A stretch of 57,291 nucleotides of DNA from Actinomortierella ambigua (GCA_016098155.1 JAAAJB010000037.1:51068-108358); one strand, 5' to 3'. Numbered from the stretch's first letter, positions 45,786-57,291 are shown. Notes: generated from the letters alone by a model not told the origin. Made by a program: numbers and translations.

Positions 45786-48700
45786 ATGGACAGACCAGAG
45801 GAAGAGGACAAGGACCAGCAGGTCCCTGTTACTACTATCAATCCCTCTAATACTGCTGCAGGCGCTGGCGCCTCCTCATTACCCGGCCCCCGCCTCCCAA
45901 TTTCTACTGGCACCCAGCATGGTCAAGACCCCAACTTCCTCCTGATCCCACGCGAACAATCCCCATCCTATCACTCTGAAGTCGTCGACTATGTCGAGGA
46001 GCTCAACTCGCCTTCCAGCCCTTTCCAGATGCTAGTGCAGCCATCGGCATCAGGCGATGATGTTGACCGCAGGTCGGTCAGCTCTTCTGGCAAGTCTTCA
46101 GTAGCCAGCAGTACCCTCAGACGGCGACGGCCTAGCTCTCCTGCAAACCAGAGTGCCTTACCCTATACCGAACACCTCCACGAAGGCGGGATCAGTCATG
46201 GTGACAGTGGTAATGACGCACTCGATAGCCGATCGCGGGCACTGGACCGCAGTGATGGTATCGAAAAGAACAATTCAGGAGACGAACAAGACTATCTGCT
46301 AAAGAGATCGCCGGCTGGCTCCGTTGCTTCATCATCCCGCGTCTCCTTTGCTCCCACTATAAGCCCTCTCGTACGACAACGGTCCATTGCTTCACGTAGC
46401 TCGACATCGTCCCGCAGTGGCCAACGATCGCGGGCGGCCTCGGCTCATCAGATAGTCACCAGCCCTCCTACTAGCGACTCCACGAGCGATCACTCTCAAA
46501 ATGCTGGATGGATCGCTGGTTTCTCGGAAATTATGGCTGATATCTCGTCGCGTGTTGTCAACACTCGGTCGCAGGAGAACATCAATCGTCGCTCATTACA
46601 TTCCAACGGATCTATTCAGGACTTGCAGGAAAGCGATTCACAGGCTCGGAGGAGTTCATCTCATGGCATTGAAGCAGGTCGCTCTACATCTATTGCTACA
46701 TTACCAATGAGCCCTGAGCTGCCACCCTGGGTCCGATCTGCCCATGTCAGTGAACCAGGAAGCGACCCCAGTAACAGCTTTCGGCATTCAGTCTCAGGAC
46801 AAACCTCCTCGTCATCCATTGGATCGCCCGGAATGAAGCCCATGCAACCCGGAGGTTCTGCACCTACTTCGAGGCCTTCCGGTAGCCAACACGGAGACGC
46901 AGGACATGGCCAGCCAAAGAGGGGGCTGCTTCAGTCGAGTGAGCCACCTAAACCCATATCTGCATCCACGGGAATAATGTCGGGCGGCGTGGGGGGTGAC
47001 AGGATAGCTGCAGGGGACGAGGAGTCTGTCTTCATACCAGGTGGATTTTCGCATCGGGGAAATGATGCTATTGTCCTGGAAGGCTATTCGCTCAGGCTGT
47101 TTGCTCCGGACAACCGGTTCCGTCAATGGTTAGCCTCTATCCTCGTCTCCAAGTACGTCCTGTGTCAAATTTGGTCATGGTCAAGCTAAAAAGAATATCG
47201 TCCTTGAGAACTCACTCGCTTTCATCCCCAACTTCTAGGTATGTCGATCCCCTCATTCTCGTCGTTATCCTTGCGCAATGGGTTTTTTTAGTGATCACAC
47301 CAACAACTCCAGCAGCAAAGAACGATTTTGGTACCTACTGGACTCAATATGCCCTCCTGGCAGTCAACATCTTCTATACGTATGTATGCGAAGCATTATC
47401 TATTTGTTACTCAGGAGTTACATGAAGAGTTAAATTCATGTAGGACTCAACGACATGCTCTTTCCATTTCTCGTATAGACTTGAGATTATCGCAAAGTCG
47501 ATAGTGTACGGGTTTATCTTTGATAGGCGCGGTTTTGTTGCGCCAAGATGGCTTCAGAAAATGAAGAGGCACCTGCCAAAGCGATGGTTTCAGGAAGCGG
47601 AGTCGGATGCGAACGCCCTTCGGGCACGTCGCGCGAGCACGGCCTCTCAAACGTCAATCAGCCAAAAGCAGCGCAATGCAAGCACGGACATTTTAAAAGA
47701 AGCAGCTCAATCGAAAGGGACACAAGGGACCAGCAGGACAGGTCTCAATCCTTCAACACCCCCACGGAATAGCGGCAAGCTGCCTGCCCATGCACCTTTT
47801 TTTCAGTCGTACTACAACAGACTCGATTTGGTGGTGGTGATATCGTACTGGATCGATTTCGCCTTTATGATGACTGGCGTCCGAGAGATTTACGTTTTCA
47901 AGGCCATCAGTGCGCTTCGCCCTTTCCGGCTACTTTCTTTGACTGAGGGTACTGCTGTAAGTGTTGTGTCCGCTGCTGCTCTGGATTCAATTGTATTTAG
48001 TGGTAGCGACTACTATCTGACACTCCCGATTTGCATAGACAATCTTGTATTCGCTATCGATAGCAGCACCACTACTAGTCAACATTTTGATCTTCATCTG
48101 CTTCTTCCTCATGATCCTCGGCCTCATTGGACTCTTGGTATTCAGTGGGTCATTATCGCGACGCTGCGCCATCCAGCAGGAAGGCGAGCCAGGGGTTTGT
48201 ATGTTGACTTCAATGACTAGTGCATGGTTATGAGTAAACCGATCTTGGTCGTTGGGTCGCTCACCACATTCTCTTCATTCCTTAAACAGGGATTCCTGCG
48301 TCGCCAGAAGTCCTGTGCGGAGGATATTATAGCAATGGGACAGTTCTGGGCATCGTCAACTACATTGGCCAAGGCGACGGTGATGACTCATCTCCACGAA
48401 CTTCGGGAAGGATTTGCCCTGAAGGGCAGATCTGCATGCAGTTCCCCAGCTATAATCCAGAGCTCGGTTTCGTTTCGTTCGACAATATTTTCTACTCGCT
48501 ACTGACTGTGTTCACGGTCAGTTCAATGGAGGGCTGGACAGACGTCGAGTACTGGGTGATGGATGGTGACTCCAGGTTCGCGGCTGTCTACTTTTGCATA
48601 GCGATTTTCCTTATGAGCTTCTTGATGATTCCTCTCTTCATTGCTGGCATCACCTACTCCTTTGGTGCAGTTCGAGCGGAAAAGCGACATTCAGCCTTCA

Positions 48701-51700
48701 CATCGAGATCAATCAAAAAGCGCACTCTTCTGGACACGGAGGAAGGCTGGCAGTTCGAGGACCAGATCCGACAAGTCAGGTCGCCGCTTCGAATGTGGCT
48801 CATCAAGATCGTCAGTGACCCTTGGTTTGTCATTTTTGGTGCATTTCTAGTCTTTTGCGACTTACTGGCCATGTGTTTCCGACGATATGACAGCTCCTCA
48901 GAAGCCATCATGCTCTTGGACCGAATCGAGCTAGCATTCACGATGATATTCTTGGCAGAAATCCTACTCCGGATTGCAGGGCATGCCAATTTTGGGCTCT
49001 TTTTGAAGAAGAAGTCCAATGCTGCAGATCTGATCATTGCGATCGTGACGACGGTGATACTTCTGCCACCGATCTATCGTTGGAGATGGTATCCGTACCT
49101 GACCGTCTTCCAAGTCCTGCGTGCGTATCGGCTCGTTCAGGTCATACCGCCAACCCGAGACTTGATTGCTGCCGTAATGGGTAGCGCCCGCGGTATGATG
49201 AACTTGCTGTTGATTACATTCATGTTCCTTCTTGTGTGCGCTCCTGTTCCCATGATCCTGTTTGGTGGCGACATGACTTCCGAATCACCTCAGCCAATCA
49301 ACTTTGACGACCTGGGGCAGAGCTTCATTGCCTTGTTCATTGTAAGTTCTGCATGCAACCCGTGCTACACATATCGCTTTGTTTTTTCGGCGAAAGCAGT
49401 CTAACTGTAGCTTTCATTTTTCTCCGTTGTCGTAGATACTGACTGGTGAAAACTGGGTGGAGGTTATGTACGAAGGCCTGGACGCACACCGAGATGTTTT
49501 TCCGCAAACATATGGCATCATCTTCTTCATTGGATACTACTGTCTATCGCATTGTAAGTGGCGTAGGTTTGTTGCACAGTACCACTCGTCCTAATTATGC
49601 ATCAGTGCACTAAGGATTAATTCCTTCTTTGCCTGTTTTAGACGTCCTCCTCAACCTGTTCATTGCAATTGTTCTCGAGCAGTTTGAACTCGACGATGAT
49701 GAAAAGTACAAGAAGCAGCTCGAGATGTACTTTCAACGTCACCAACGGAAAGCGGACGATGATTCTACGGTCATCAGAAGGTTGGTGGACTCCGTTCATA
49801 TGTTATTCGTTGGACCGTCTGTATATATCGCACGGAAAACTTATGTACGGTTTCACCTTTTTGGCTATAACTAGATACTTCAACCCGTACTCATATTTGC
49901 CGGCTCGCCCTCAGACACTCACAGTGCGTGGACTACCTACTGACCAAACTGCGACAATACGCAAGTCTGTTTTCTGGCATTTCATGGAGGATGATGTCAC
50001 ACCGGTACGCATTGCATGATATGAATATGGGATATGTTAGTTGTATGTTATGCTGGAGAGGCTGCTCACACTGCGATTTTCGCCACTCTTTGTAGGATAC
50101 AAGTAAGGAGATTCTCTCTCGACCGTGGCTGGTGGTTTGGTACGAGAGGATCAAAAAGTCCGTATTCCCTGCAACTTCGGGAGTAAAACCACATACACCA
50201 GAGTCGCCCAAGCTGAATGAAAAGGCTGGATCAGGCGATCTTCAAAGCAAAAGTATACAGAATGTCTCAAAGGTACCCAAGGACACGAACGGGGTTGCCA
50301 CTGGATTGGATAACGATCTCCTGAGACTGACACGCGACATCCAAGATCCGAGCACCAGGTAAAAAAATCTGGAAACATTGGTTACGTTTAGACTTGTAGC
50401 CGAGTTGTCAGAGAAACAAAACTAAGCTATTTGTTCCAAATTTTCAGACTGAATAGCACCAAGACAATGGAAATTAAGGATCCAAGTGCCGCTCCAAAGG
50501 ATGACTCATTCAGGGCAGAGGCGAAAGATGCAGAATTGAACGAGTTCCTGGAGGCACACCCCATGTACGACCGATCGCTCTTCCTCTTCCCAAGCAATAA
50601 CCGCTTCCGCCAGTGGTGCAAGCGTCTCGTTGGCCCGCGAGTCAGCCGCAAGCTTGTGGGCATGAACAGGTTCAACTGGTTCATTTTCCTGTGCATCATT
50701 GTGAGCATTGTTATCGTGATCATCGACGACCCAAAGGAACGGAGGGAGGCTGAGTTGACGGGCAACAGCCGGGAACAAAAAATTCTTCTTACGATCGACC
50801 ACGTCACCACGTTCATCTTTGTCGTCGAGCAAGCCCTGCGTATCATCGCATATGGACTCCTGTTGACACCGACTGGCTATATCCGCAACTTTTGGAACCT
50901 GTTGGACTTGGCAATCACCGCCTTGAGTGCCACTATGTTCTTCGTTGAGATTGATCACCTGTACCAGCTGTCGCGTGCGATTCGAGCCATGTACTGCCTA
51001 CGCGTGCTTCGTATCATTCGTTACTTTGAAGGCATGTCGGCCATGTTTCTCGCCATCACTAAGGCATTGCCAAAGATGCTTGTTGCGCTCCTGTTGACAG
51101 CAATGCTCTTCTGGCCGTTTGCTATTTATGGTGTCAACATCTATGCTGGCTACTTTTACTTTTGCAACGATCTCTCGATATCGTCGGTGACGCAGTGCTG
51201 GGGAGAGTTTATGAGCGAACCTGGCGGCGATGACAACAGCGAGATCCTCATGCCACGCGTGTGGTCCAACCCATATGAATACAGCTTCGACAATGCCGGG
51301 GCGGCGATTCTCACGTTATTCGAGATGGCATCCCAGGAAGGATGGGTTAGCGTCATGAAGTCTGGTCGAGCAGTGCCCAATAGGCTTGGAGAGCAGCCCT
51401 ATTTCGTACCCGATGAGCCCAACCGCTTCAACTCGTTCTACTTTCTGTTGGTCATGCTGATTGGGTCTATCATTTTCGTGCAGATCTTTATCGGTGTCAT
51501 TCTGGAGACCTTCAAAAAGTGGAATGGAATTTCACTTTTAACAGTCGAGCAACGGCGATGGATCGATCTCCGACGACAGCTTCGTCTGATCAATCCGACG
51601 ACGATGCCGCAGCGGCCCGTAAACAGGTTTCGAGCATGGTGCTTTGACATGGCTAGGGCCAAAAAGGGTCTGCTCTGGAACCTCATAACTCTCGTTCTGG

Positions 51701-54240
51701 TCTTGAACGTGCTCCTGATCGCCTCACAACACTATGACCAACCCTCCTACTTGACGGACATTCAAGGTGGGTCTTGCATCGCATGCCCCCACTGGTCCAA
51801 AATGCCTTCTCCATGAAAGTTGCTAATTGGACTGTTTCTTTTTTGGCTCCGCTTCCGGCATGTTGCAGATATTTCATACTTCATCTTTCTGGGAGTCTAT
51901 GCAAGCGAGATTTTCATCAAGATATCAGGCTATGGTTTCCGCAAAGTAGGTTATTTGTATATGGCATGTCAAGTATCGGAATTGGTCGAGAATGCCCTAG
52001 AATCTCACCATACACGCTCGTTTCTCTCGCTATGTTACGTTAGTGGCGGCATTCGCGATGGAACTTGTACGACATGGCCATCACAGTGCTGGCGATTGCG
52101 ACACTGATTCCGCGATTCACCCAACATGCATTATGGACATCGCGCCTTGAGAAATTTCTTCTGATCACAATCTCGTTCCGACTGGCGCAGCGTATCGACG
52201 CTCTCCAAGTCCTCTTTCGAGCACTCATCATCTCCATGCGCTCAATCATCAACATCACCGGCGTCTTCATGGTGGTTATGTTCGTGTATGCCATCATGTT
52301 CCGTGAACTCTTTGGCATGACGCGACTAGGCCCTTCGACGACCCCGCTAGCAAACTTTGAGACTTTTGGAAGCACCATTTTGATGTTGATCCGCATGACG
52401 ACAGGGGAGAACTGGGACTTTGTGATGCATGACATGATGGTTGAGCCTCCGGAGTGCACGCCGTCTCAGCAAAACTATCTCGACAGTGACTGTGGATCCC
52501 GAGTCTGGGCATACATCATGTTCTTGTCGTTCTACATTGTGTGCACGTACATTTTGCTCAACATGTTCATCGCCGTCATCATCAGCAACTTTTCGTTCGC
52601 CTACCAGAGCGACTCGATCTCGACCCTGATCACACGTGAGGACCTTCGCAATTATAAGCTGACGTGGGCTCAATTTGATCCGCATGGCACAGGCTATCTC
52701 CAACCCAAAGACCTATCCATGTTTCTGAGGTCACTGAACGGTCGACTCTGCCTGAGAGTCTATGAGAGCCCCGAACTCTCGATTCCCAACTTGGTAGCCC
52801 AGCACGCGACAACGCTCCAGTCAGGCGCCCCACCACCGGTTGCTTCTGGTGGTGGCCAGGCGACAAACAACGCGTCACAAGGAGGCGAAGGCGAAGGAAC
52901 ACATACGCAGTCCAACCTGTTCCAATCTACCAGTGCTGCCGTCAGACGTCTAACTCGGGTCTCAGGATCTCCTCGTCTTGGTGCCGTCGCTGGCGGGGTT
53001 GGTAGCGGTTCGCCTCAACTGGGATCAAAGGCCACCGGATCTCGTTCTTCACCGCATCTCAATCCTATCGAGGAGAAACAAAGGAAAGGGTCTGTTTCAG
53101 AGAAGGGGCAGGGTCGACTCGACCTGGATACGAATTGCATTGACATTCCAGCGCTCGAGGAAACGCTCTCCAAAATCTCACCCCAAGTCGTGCGACGGCG
53201 ACGGCTGACGCTCAATATGGTGTACACGGAAGCCATGATGATGATGTCGACCGGAGGGGGTGGCACTACTACCGCTTCTACCACTGCTACCACAGCTGCG
53301 ACTGGAACTATCGCAACCGCCGCGACCTCTACACGTGGCATCTCCTTCCATTCCATTCTCGATATCCTATCATACACGTTCGCGGACATTGAACAATCGT
53401 TGGGGATGGACGAATTTTTGAAGCGCAACGAGCGAGTCAAGGAAATTCAGAAGGAGCTGGCGAGTGAGACGATCAACAATATGCTCCAGACCATTATCCT
53501 CCGCCGCAAGTTTCTCCGGCATCGCTCACGGTCCCGGCAGCGTGGCGTTCGACAGCGACCAGAGGTACCTCGTATTGTTATTGACACATCATTGGGTGGA
53601 AATGATCGCACCTTACAAGGAGGCGATGGGCGAAGAGCTGGCCGAGACGGAGGACGCGACGAGGACACGTCGCCGATGCTCACATCCGCTTCACCAAGTG
53701 GAAACTCGTCCCTACTTCCGTCTCCCATCTTGGACTTTTCGAGAGGACGAAGCGTCTTCCAAACTGAGGAGGGATCGCCTGTTGGAGGCGGTGGAGGAGC
53801 AGGGAACTCAAGCCCACTGTCGCGCACCTCGTTGGAGCGCTTCAGCTGGGACTCGCCAGTGTGAGTCACACTAGCTACGGCAGTAAGGAGCATGCTGTTG
53901 ATGAACGAAAAGACGTAAATCGCTCATTTCACCGCCTCTTGATTATTTGTTTTCTTCATTCACATTAGTGGAAGGGACTCTTTAGGATACGACATTGCTT
54001 CAAGGGGACAGGAACAAGGCCAGCCGTCGTCGATTCCACGACATATCCTGCCCTCGGTAGAAGGCATTACATGGTTCAGTATGTTCTTCTGGTATCGTAC
54101 TGCTGTGAAGGGGAGGAGTTTGTTGTCATTGCAGTTTACTCACTATTCATTCCGCCTTGTTTCCAATAGACATGTTGCAAGAGCAGATCATTGAGCAAGA
54201 TAACTATTACTACCGAGGAGTGAAACCAGAGTCACCATGA
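45786..54240 (+). CDS. CCH1: Cch1-type voltage-gated calcium channel alpha subunit, copy B
   Basis: Fourteen exons: 45786-47152, 47239-47379, 47479-47956, 48039-48198, 48290-49341, 49436-49553, 49642-49780, 49875-50004, 50096-50358, 50448-51766, 51869-51945, 52044-53860, 53969-54078 and 54170-54240; 2413 residues. Like copy A it has four six-helix repeats and should form a plasma-membrane cation channel. P-loops are SSMEGW (Glu796), TGENW (Glu1071), SQEGW (Glu1580) and TTGENW (Glu1870), so all four ring positions are Glu. The domain III S4 (SRAIRAMYCLRVLRIIR) is well charged, while domains I and IV are poor. The EF-hand-like loop after S6 (DPHGTGYLQPKD) lacks the second acidic ligand seen in copy A. 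The ~440-residue N-terminus is Ser-rich. The donor at 49781 (GTTGGT) is weak and was chosen for ungapped alignment with copy A. The last two small exons are also present, degraded, in a downstream repeat. Confidence 0.9.
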
Positions 54241-55093
54241 ACAACAAGCCCTACACCACCCGTGCCCTTTGTATCAATAATAAACTGCCGACTTTAACCA
54301 CAGCCAACGAAGGTCAGCACGCTCATGCGGATAAGGACAGCACATTAGGTTGTCTTTGACACACTCAGTTTCCAAGCAGACATGTCGTCGCAAACATGCC
54401 CGAGATATCTCGCAGGTTGGCAATAACAATTGTGCTCTCGTATTTTTATAAAGAACAGGATTGGGTCGTTGGGTTTCTATATTTCAACCCATGTCGCCGC
54501 TCTCTCATTGAAAGAACGAGAGAATATGGGAGGAGTGCACGTTAGTAATACGAACGTCTTGTTTACATTGCCTGTCTTTATTGAGTCACCATTGCTCGCT
54601 CTCACCTGGTCTCTCATTGTTTTTGTGACATTACAAAGCTGAACACATTCTGCGAGGGTCTCATAGAGAATATGTGACCCTTCCCAGGATGCACCGCGAG
54701 GAGGTAGTGCTCACTTGCATCCTTCACCTGCCTGGTGTGCGACCGGTGTTGTTCACTGCGAGCTACCAAGAAGCTCCCCACCAAAGCTCTAACATACTTC
54801 ATAGTCGCAGGGGAGAACCAAGCAGAGGTCGACATTCGGAAGAGTAGAGAAAGGCCACGCCTATCATCGCCTCTCGATAAAGGGGCTCCCAAACTCTGCG
54901 AAAGGACCGGCTCCACTCGAACAGCCAGCTTGCCCGCCGCCCTTCCTCATCCCTGAAGAGACAAAAGCTAGGCCTGTTACTGTGGATGTGCCTTCCATGT
55001 TACTCCGGTGAGAATGGCAGTATCGTCTTACTTTTGATCCCTCAGCTGCCTTGGGCTCGGCTCTCCCCTTGATCATGCATTCTCAAACGCCAT
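54060..55093 (+). repeat. Direct repeat copy 1 (CCH1-B 3' end and flank)
   Basis: This segment starts inside exon 13 of CCH1-B and is matched, with substitutions and indels, by 56155-57232. Long near-identical blocks include CATTCCGCCTTGT, TCTTGTTTACATTGCCTGTC, CTCATAGAGAATATG and GATGTGCCTTCCATGTTACT. Copy 1 has about 75 bases around the CCH1-B stop that are missing from copy 2, while copy 2 has a ~110-base insertion near 56480-56590. Beyond the CCH1 stop, short frames conserved between copies (for example RATKKLPTKA and VTVDVPSMLLR) are broken in copy 1 by a 2-base deletion near 54880, so I treat them as decayed or chance frames. Confidence 0.8.
54279..54284 (+). terminator. Probable poly(A) signal of CCH1-B
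   Basis: AATAAA lies 39 bases after the CCH1-B stop codon within a T/A-rich patch. It falls in the segment missing from repeat copy 2. Confidence 0.45.
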
Positions 55094-55376
55094 TTTTACA
55101 TATGCCCCGTTTTTTTGACGCCTTGCACCATTTCTCCAAAGTGCCCTTTAAAACGAGATCTTACTGTTTTGGCGCCTGTTTATAAAACACCCACTGAATG
55201 TCTAGCGTTGGCGCATTTCCGATCTCAACGACTTCAAGACTCCTGAAAGAACACTCATTAACTCGCAACACTATTCCAACGCAGGACCTGCTAGCAATAC
55301 CAATAACTATCTCAAGCACGCAAAAGAGTTAGTCTTTTTCAAGAGACCCCACCTTTTTTATTGCTACATAATAAGC

Positions 55377-55802
55377 ATGCATCAAGTTTCCAAGGTAAGG
55401 AAAGCGACTTACTCACCTGACACGTAGCCAAATGTGTATAGCTATAAGTAGTGCTTACGTCGATCCTCTAACCATTCAACACTCCTCCTTGAATTTTACT
55501 CAACCGGGGCCCAGAAGCGTACGTTGCTGGCAGCAGTCGCTGTTGTGTTTGTCAATCAAGCATTTGCGTCCTCCGGAAATTTTGACTCTATTTCTTCAAC
55601 AGGCGAAGCTACTCGGTTAAGCAACCCTAAGGAGGACCAGTGCTACACGCTCTCCAAAGCAACAGGAGCAAATAACCAGGTAGATAGGACCGCATACCTT
55701 TGCACCGATGACAAGTGTGCGAGTCAATGGGGATCGCTGAAGCCGGGCGAGTCCTCAGAATCCTTCGGCGTCGAAATAAATAGCGTATTCTTCGACCGAT
55801 AG
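55377..55802 (+). CDS. Small predicted secreted protein
   Basis: Two exons, 55377-55394 and 55515-55802, joined across a 120-nt GTAAGG...CAG intron; 101 residues. Exon 2 is open but has no in-frame ATG; the first exon supplies MHQVSK, giving a textbook signal peptide: basic n-region with KKR, hydrophobic LLAAVAVVFV, and an Ala-Phe-Ala cleavage site before SSGN at about residue 24. The mature ~77 residues carry three Cys and end with SFGVEINSVFFDR. The tail pattern (polar turns, then a hydrophobic strand with NSV) faintly recalls beta-gamma-crystallin or I36-type folds, but this is speculative. No known family is recognised. It lies between two direct repeats, in a fast-evolving context typical of small secreted or effector-like proteins. 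Function unknown; the exon 1 assignment is inference. Confidence 0.6.
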
Positions 55803-56154
55803 TGTCGATGTACAGAGTAAATCATAAAGATCCTCCTCAGATCTCTCGAATCATTACCTGACGACATACTGACCTGTGTTGAGTTTGGATGATGTGTAGT
55901 TGCCATGCATTGATTCAACATATGGGAGCAAGAATCCAATGAAGGAATGAGTTTTCTGCGCATGTAGCCCTAGAGCTGAGAGGAAGGCGGGTTGCTGGGG
56001 AAAAAAGAGGGATGGAAGGAACATCACTCACCAATTGTGATCTCCATATTTTTCGACCATATTTGGTCAATTTTACCATCATGCTCTGGATGTTCGACGA
56101 TAGAGGCGCCCCCGCTTCGTTCTTATTATTGGATGGGTACGAACAATTTTTCGC

Positions 56155-57232
56155 AGAAGGAGCATTTGGTTGGTATTCCAATACATGTCATCAGTAGGTT
56201 CTTATGGTATCGTGCAGCTATGAAGAGGAGAGTTTATTGGCATTGCAGTTTATTTAACATTCATTCCGCCTTGTCTCTGGTAGACATGTTGCGAGAGCAG
56301 AGCATTGAAGAAGACAACTACTACTGCTGAATTTAACCACAGTCAACGAAGGTCAGCATATCCATGCCGATAAGGGCAGCACATTAGATTGTCTTTGAAA
56401 CACTTGATTTCCAAGTAGACATGTCCTCGCAAACACGACCGAGATATTTCGCATGTCGGTAATAAAGATTGTGCTCTCACATTTTTATGACTAATGAAGG
56501 CACGATTGGACTAAGTGTAGGAATGTGTGTGCAGAAAAAGTGGAGCAATAACATAGGGAAAAGGGTCTATCTCTGCCAAAAACAGAATCATGCCTATGTT
56601 AGATCGCTGGATTGCTATATTTCAATCCCTTGCGCCGCTCTATCGATGAAAGAACGGGAGAACATGACAAGAGTGCACATAAGTAGTACGATCGTCTTGT
56701 TTACATTGCCTGTCTTTGTCGAGCCACCTTTGCCCGCTCCTCAAGGCCCAGTCTCTCATTGTTTTTGTGACTTCACGGGGTTGACCACATTCTGCAAGGG
56801 TCTCATAGAGAATATGCGACCCATCCCAGGATGCACCGCGAGGAGGTAGTGCTCAGTTGCATCCTTCATCTGCCTGGTGTGCGACAGTTGCTGTTCACTG
56901 AGAGCTACGAAGAAGCTCCCCACTAAAGCTCCATCATACTTCATAGTCGCAGAGGAGAACCAAGCAGAATTCGACGTCTGGAAGAGTAGAGAAGAGTCAC
57001 ACTTATCATCACCTCTCGATACAAGGGATCTCCTAGGTCCTGTGAAAGGACCGGTTCCATTCGAACAGCCAACTTGCCCGCCGCCCTTTCTCACCCCTAA
57101 AAAGATAGAAGCTGGACCTGTTACTGTGGATGTGCCTTCCATGTTACTCCGGTGAGCAGTATCGTCTTACTCTTGATCCCTCCGCTGCCTTGGGCTCGGC
57201 TCTCCCCTTGATCATGCATTCTCAAACGCCCC
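56155..57232 (+). repeat. Direct repeat copy 2
   Basis: This is the second copy of 54060-55093, offset by about 2.1 kb in the same orientation. It holds a relic of the CCH1-B last exon, then ~900 bases alignable with the CCH1-B 3' flank. In this copy a plus-strand frame is interrupted only by a TAG at 56847-56849 and runs on to a TGA at 57153-57155; a 128-codon minus-strand frame overlaps it. Neither has a recognisable domain. The match ends at a C-run near 57229. Confidence 0.78.
56283..56330 (+). pseudogene. Duplicated copy of the CCH1-B last exon
   Basis: An intact AG acceptor (CTGGTAG) precedes codons reading (N)MLREQSIEEDNYYC and a TGA, against NMLQEQIIEQDNYYYRG in the true exon 14. Phase is preserved, so it could in principle be spliced to CCH1-B exon 13 as an alternative end 2.2 kb downstream. 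Four of seven codon changes alter the residue, so it is more likely a relic. Confidence 0.55.
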
Positions 57233-57291
57233 CCCCCCCTTTTTTTTTGCCCTTTATCCCCTTTCCCCCCCTCACGCAACCCCCCCCATCT

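Noticed and set aside
54060..57232. Direct repeats considered as LTRs of a retrotransposon
   Set aside because: The copies start inside a CCH1-B exon, lack TG...CA ends, and enclose no gag or pol, only a small secreted-protein gene.

Overview
The window looks like a contig from a filamentous early-diverging fungus, most likely Mortierellomycota. All recognisable genes are fungal and split by short GT-AG introns. Spa2, Cch1 and Gna1 homologues are present, together with a class III glutamine synthetase, which is known in early-diverging fungi and protists but not in the common yeasts. Purine/pyrimidine tracts and poly-A/T runs fill the gaps between genes. The phylum is inferred from this gene content and style.

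Layout: 1.7-5.8 kb SPA2 polarisome scaffold (+); 7.5-9.9 kb a glutamine/serine-rich C2H2 zinc-finger regulator (-); 9.9-14.1 kb no supportable gene; 14.1-17.7 kb a divergent pair, a double-CDGSH iron-sulfur protein (-, with a 17-nt microexon) and TRM5 (+); 18.0-18.7 kb GNA1 (-); 19.2-27.5 kb a CCH1-type calcium channel, copy A (-); 28.4-29.6 kb a tyrosine phosphatase (+); 31.3-34.0 kb glutamine synthetase III (+); 34.6-37.2 kb folylpolyglutamate synthase (+); 37.8-41.2 kb POP1 of RNase P/MRP (-); 41.3-45.4 kb a GH5 sterylglucosidase/EGCrP-like enzyme (-); 45.8-54.2 kb a second CCH1-type channel, copy B (+); 54.1-57.2 kb two diverged direct repeats of about 1 kb that begin in the 3' end of CCH1-B and enclose a gene for a small predicted secreted protein.

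The most notable content is the pair of full-length, outward-facing CCH1 paralogues separated by only 18 kb. They share four exact intron positions, so they come from one ancestor, but they differ at most other introns. They also differ in the pore: copy A has Gln in the domain I selectivity position and copy B has Glu in all four. Several other genes touch cell-surface growth (Spa2 polarity, Gna1 for UDP-GlcNAc and chitin, GH5 sterol/sphingolipid glucosides, Cch1 calcium entry), but they are interspersed with housekeeping genes and do not form an obvious functional cluster. Exon models were built by hand from GT/AG sites, phase and family conservation. All coding lengths sum to whole codons.
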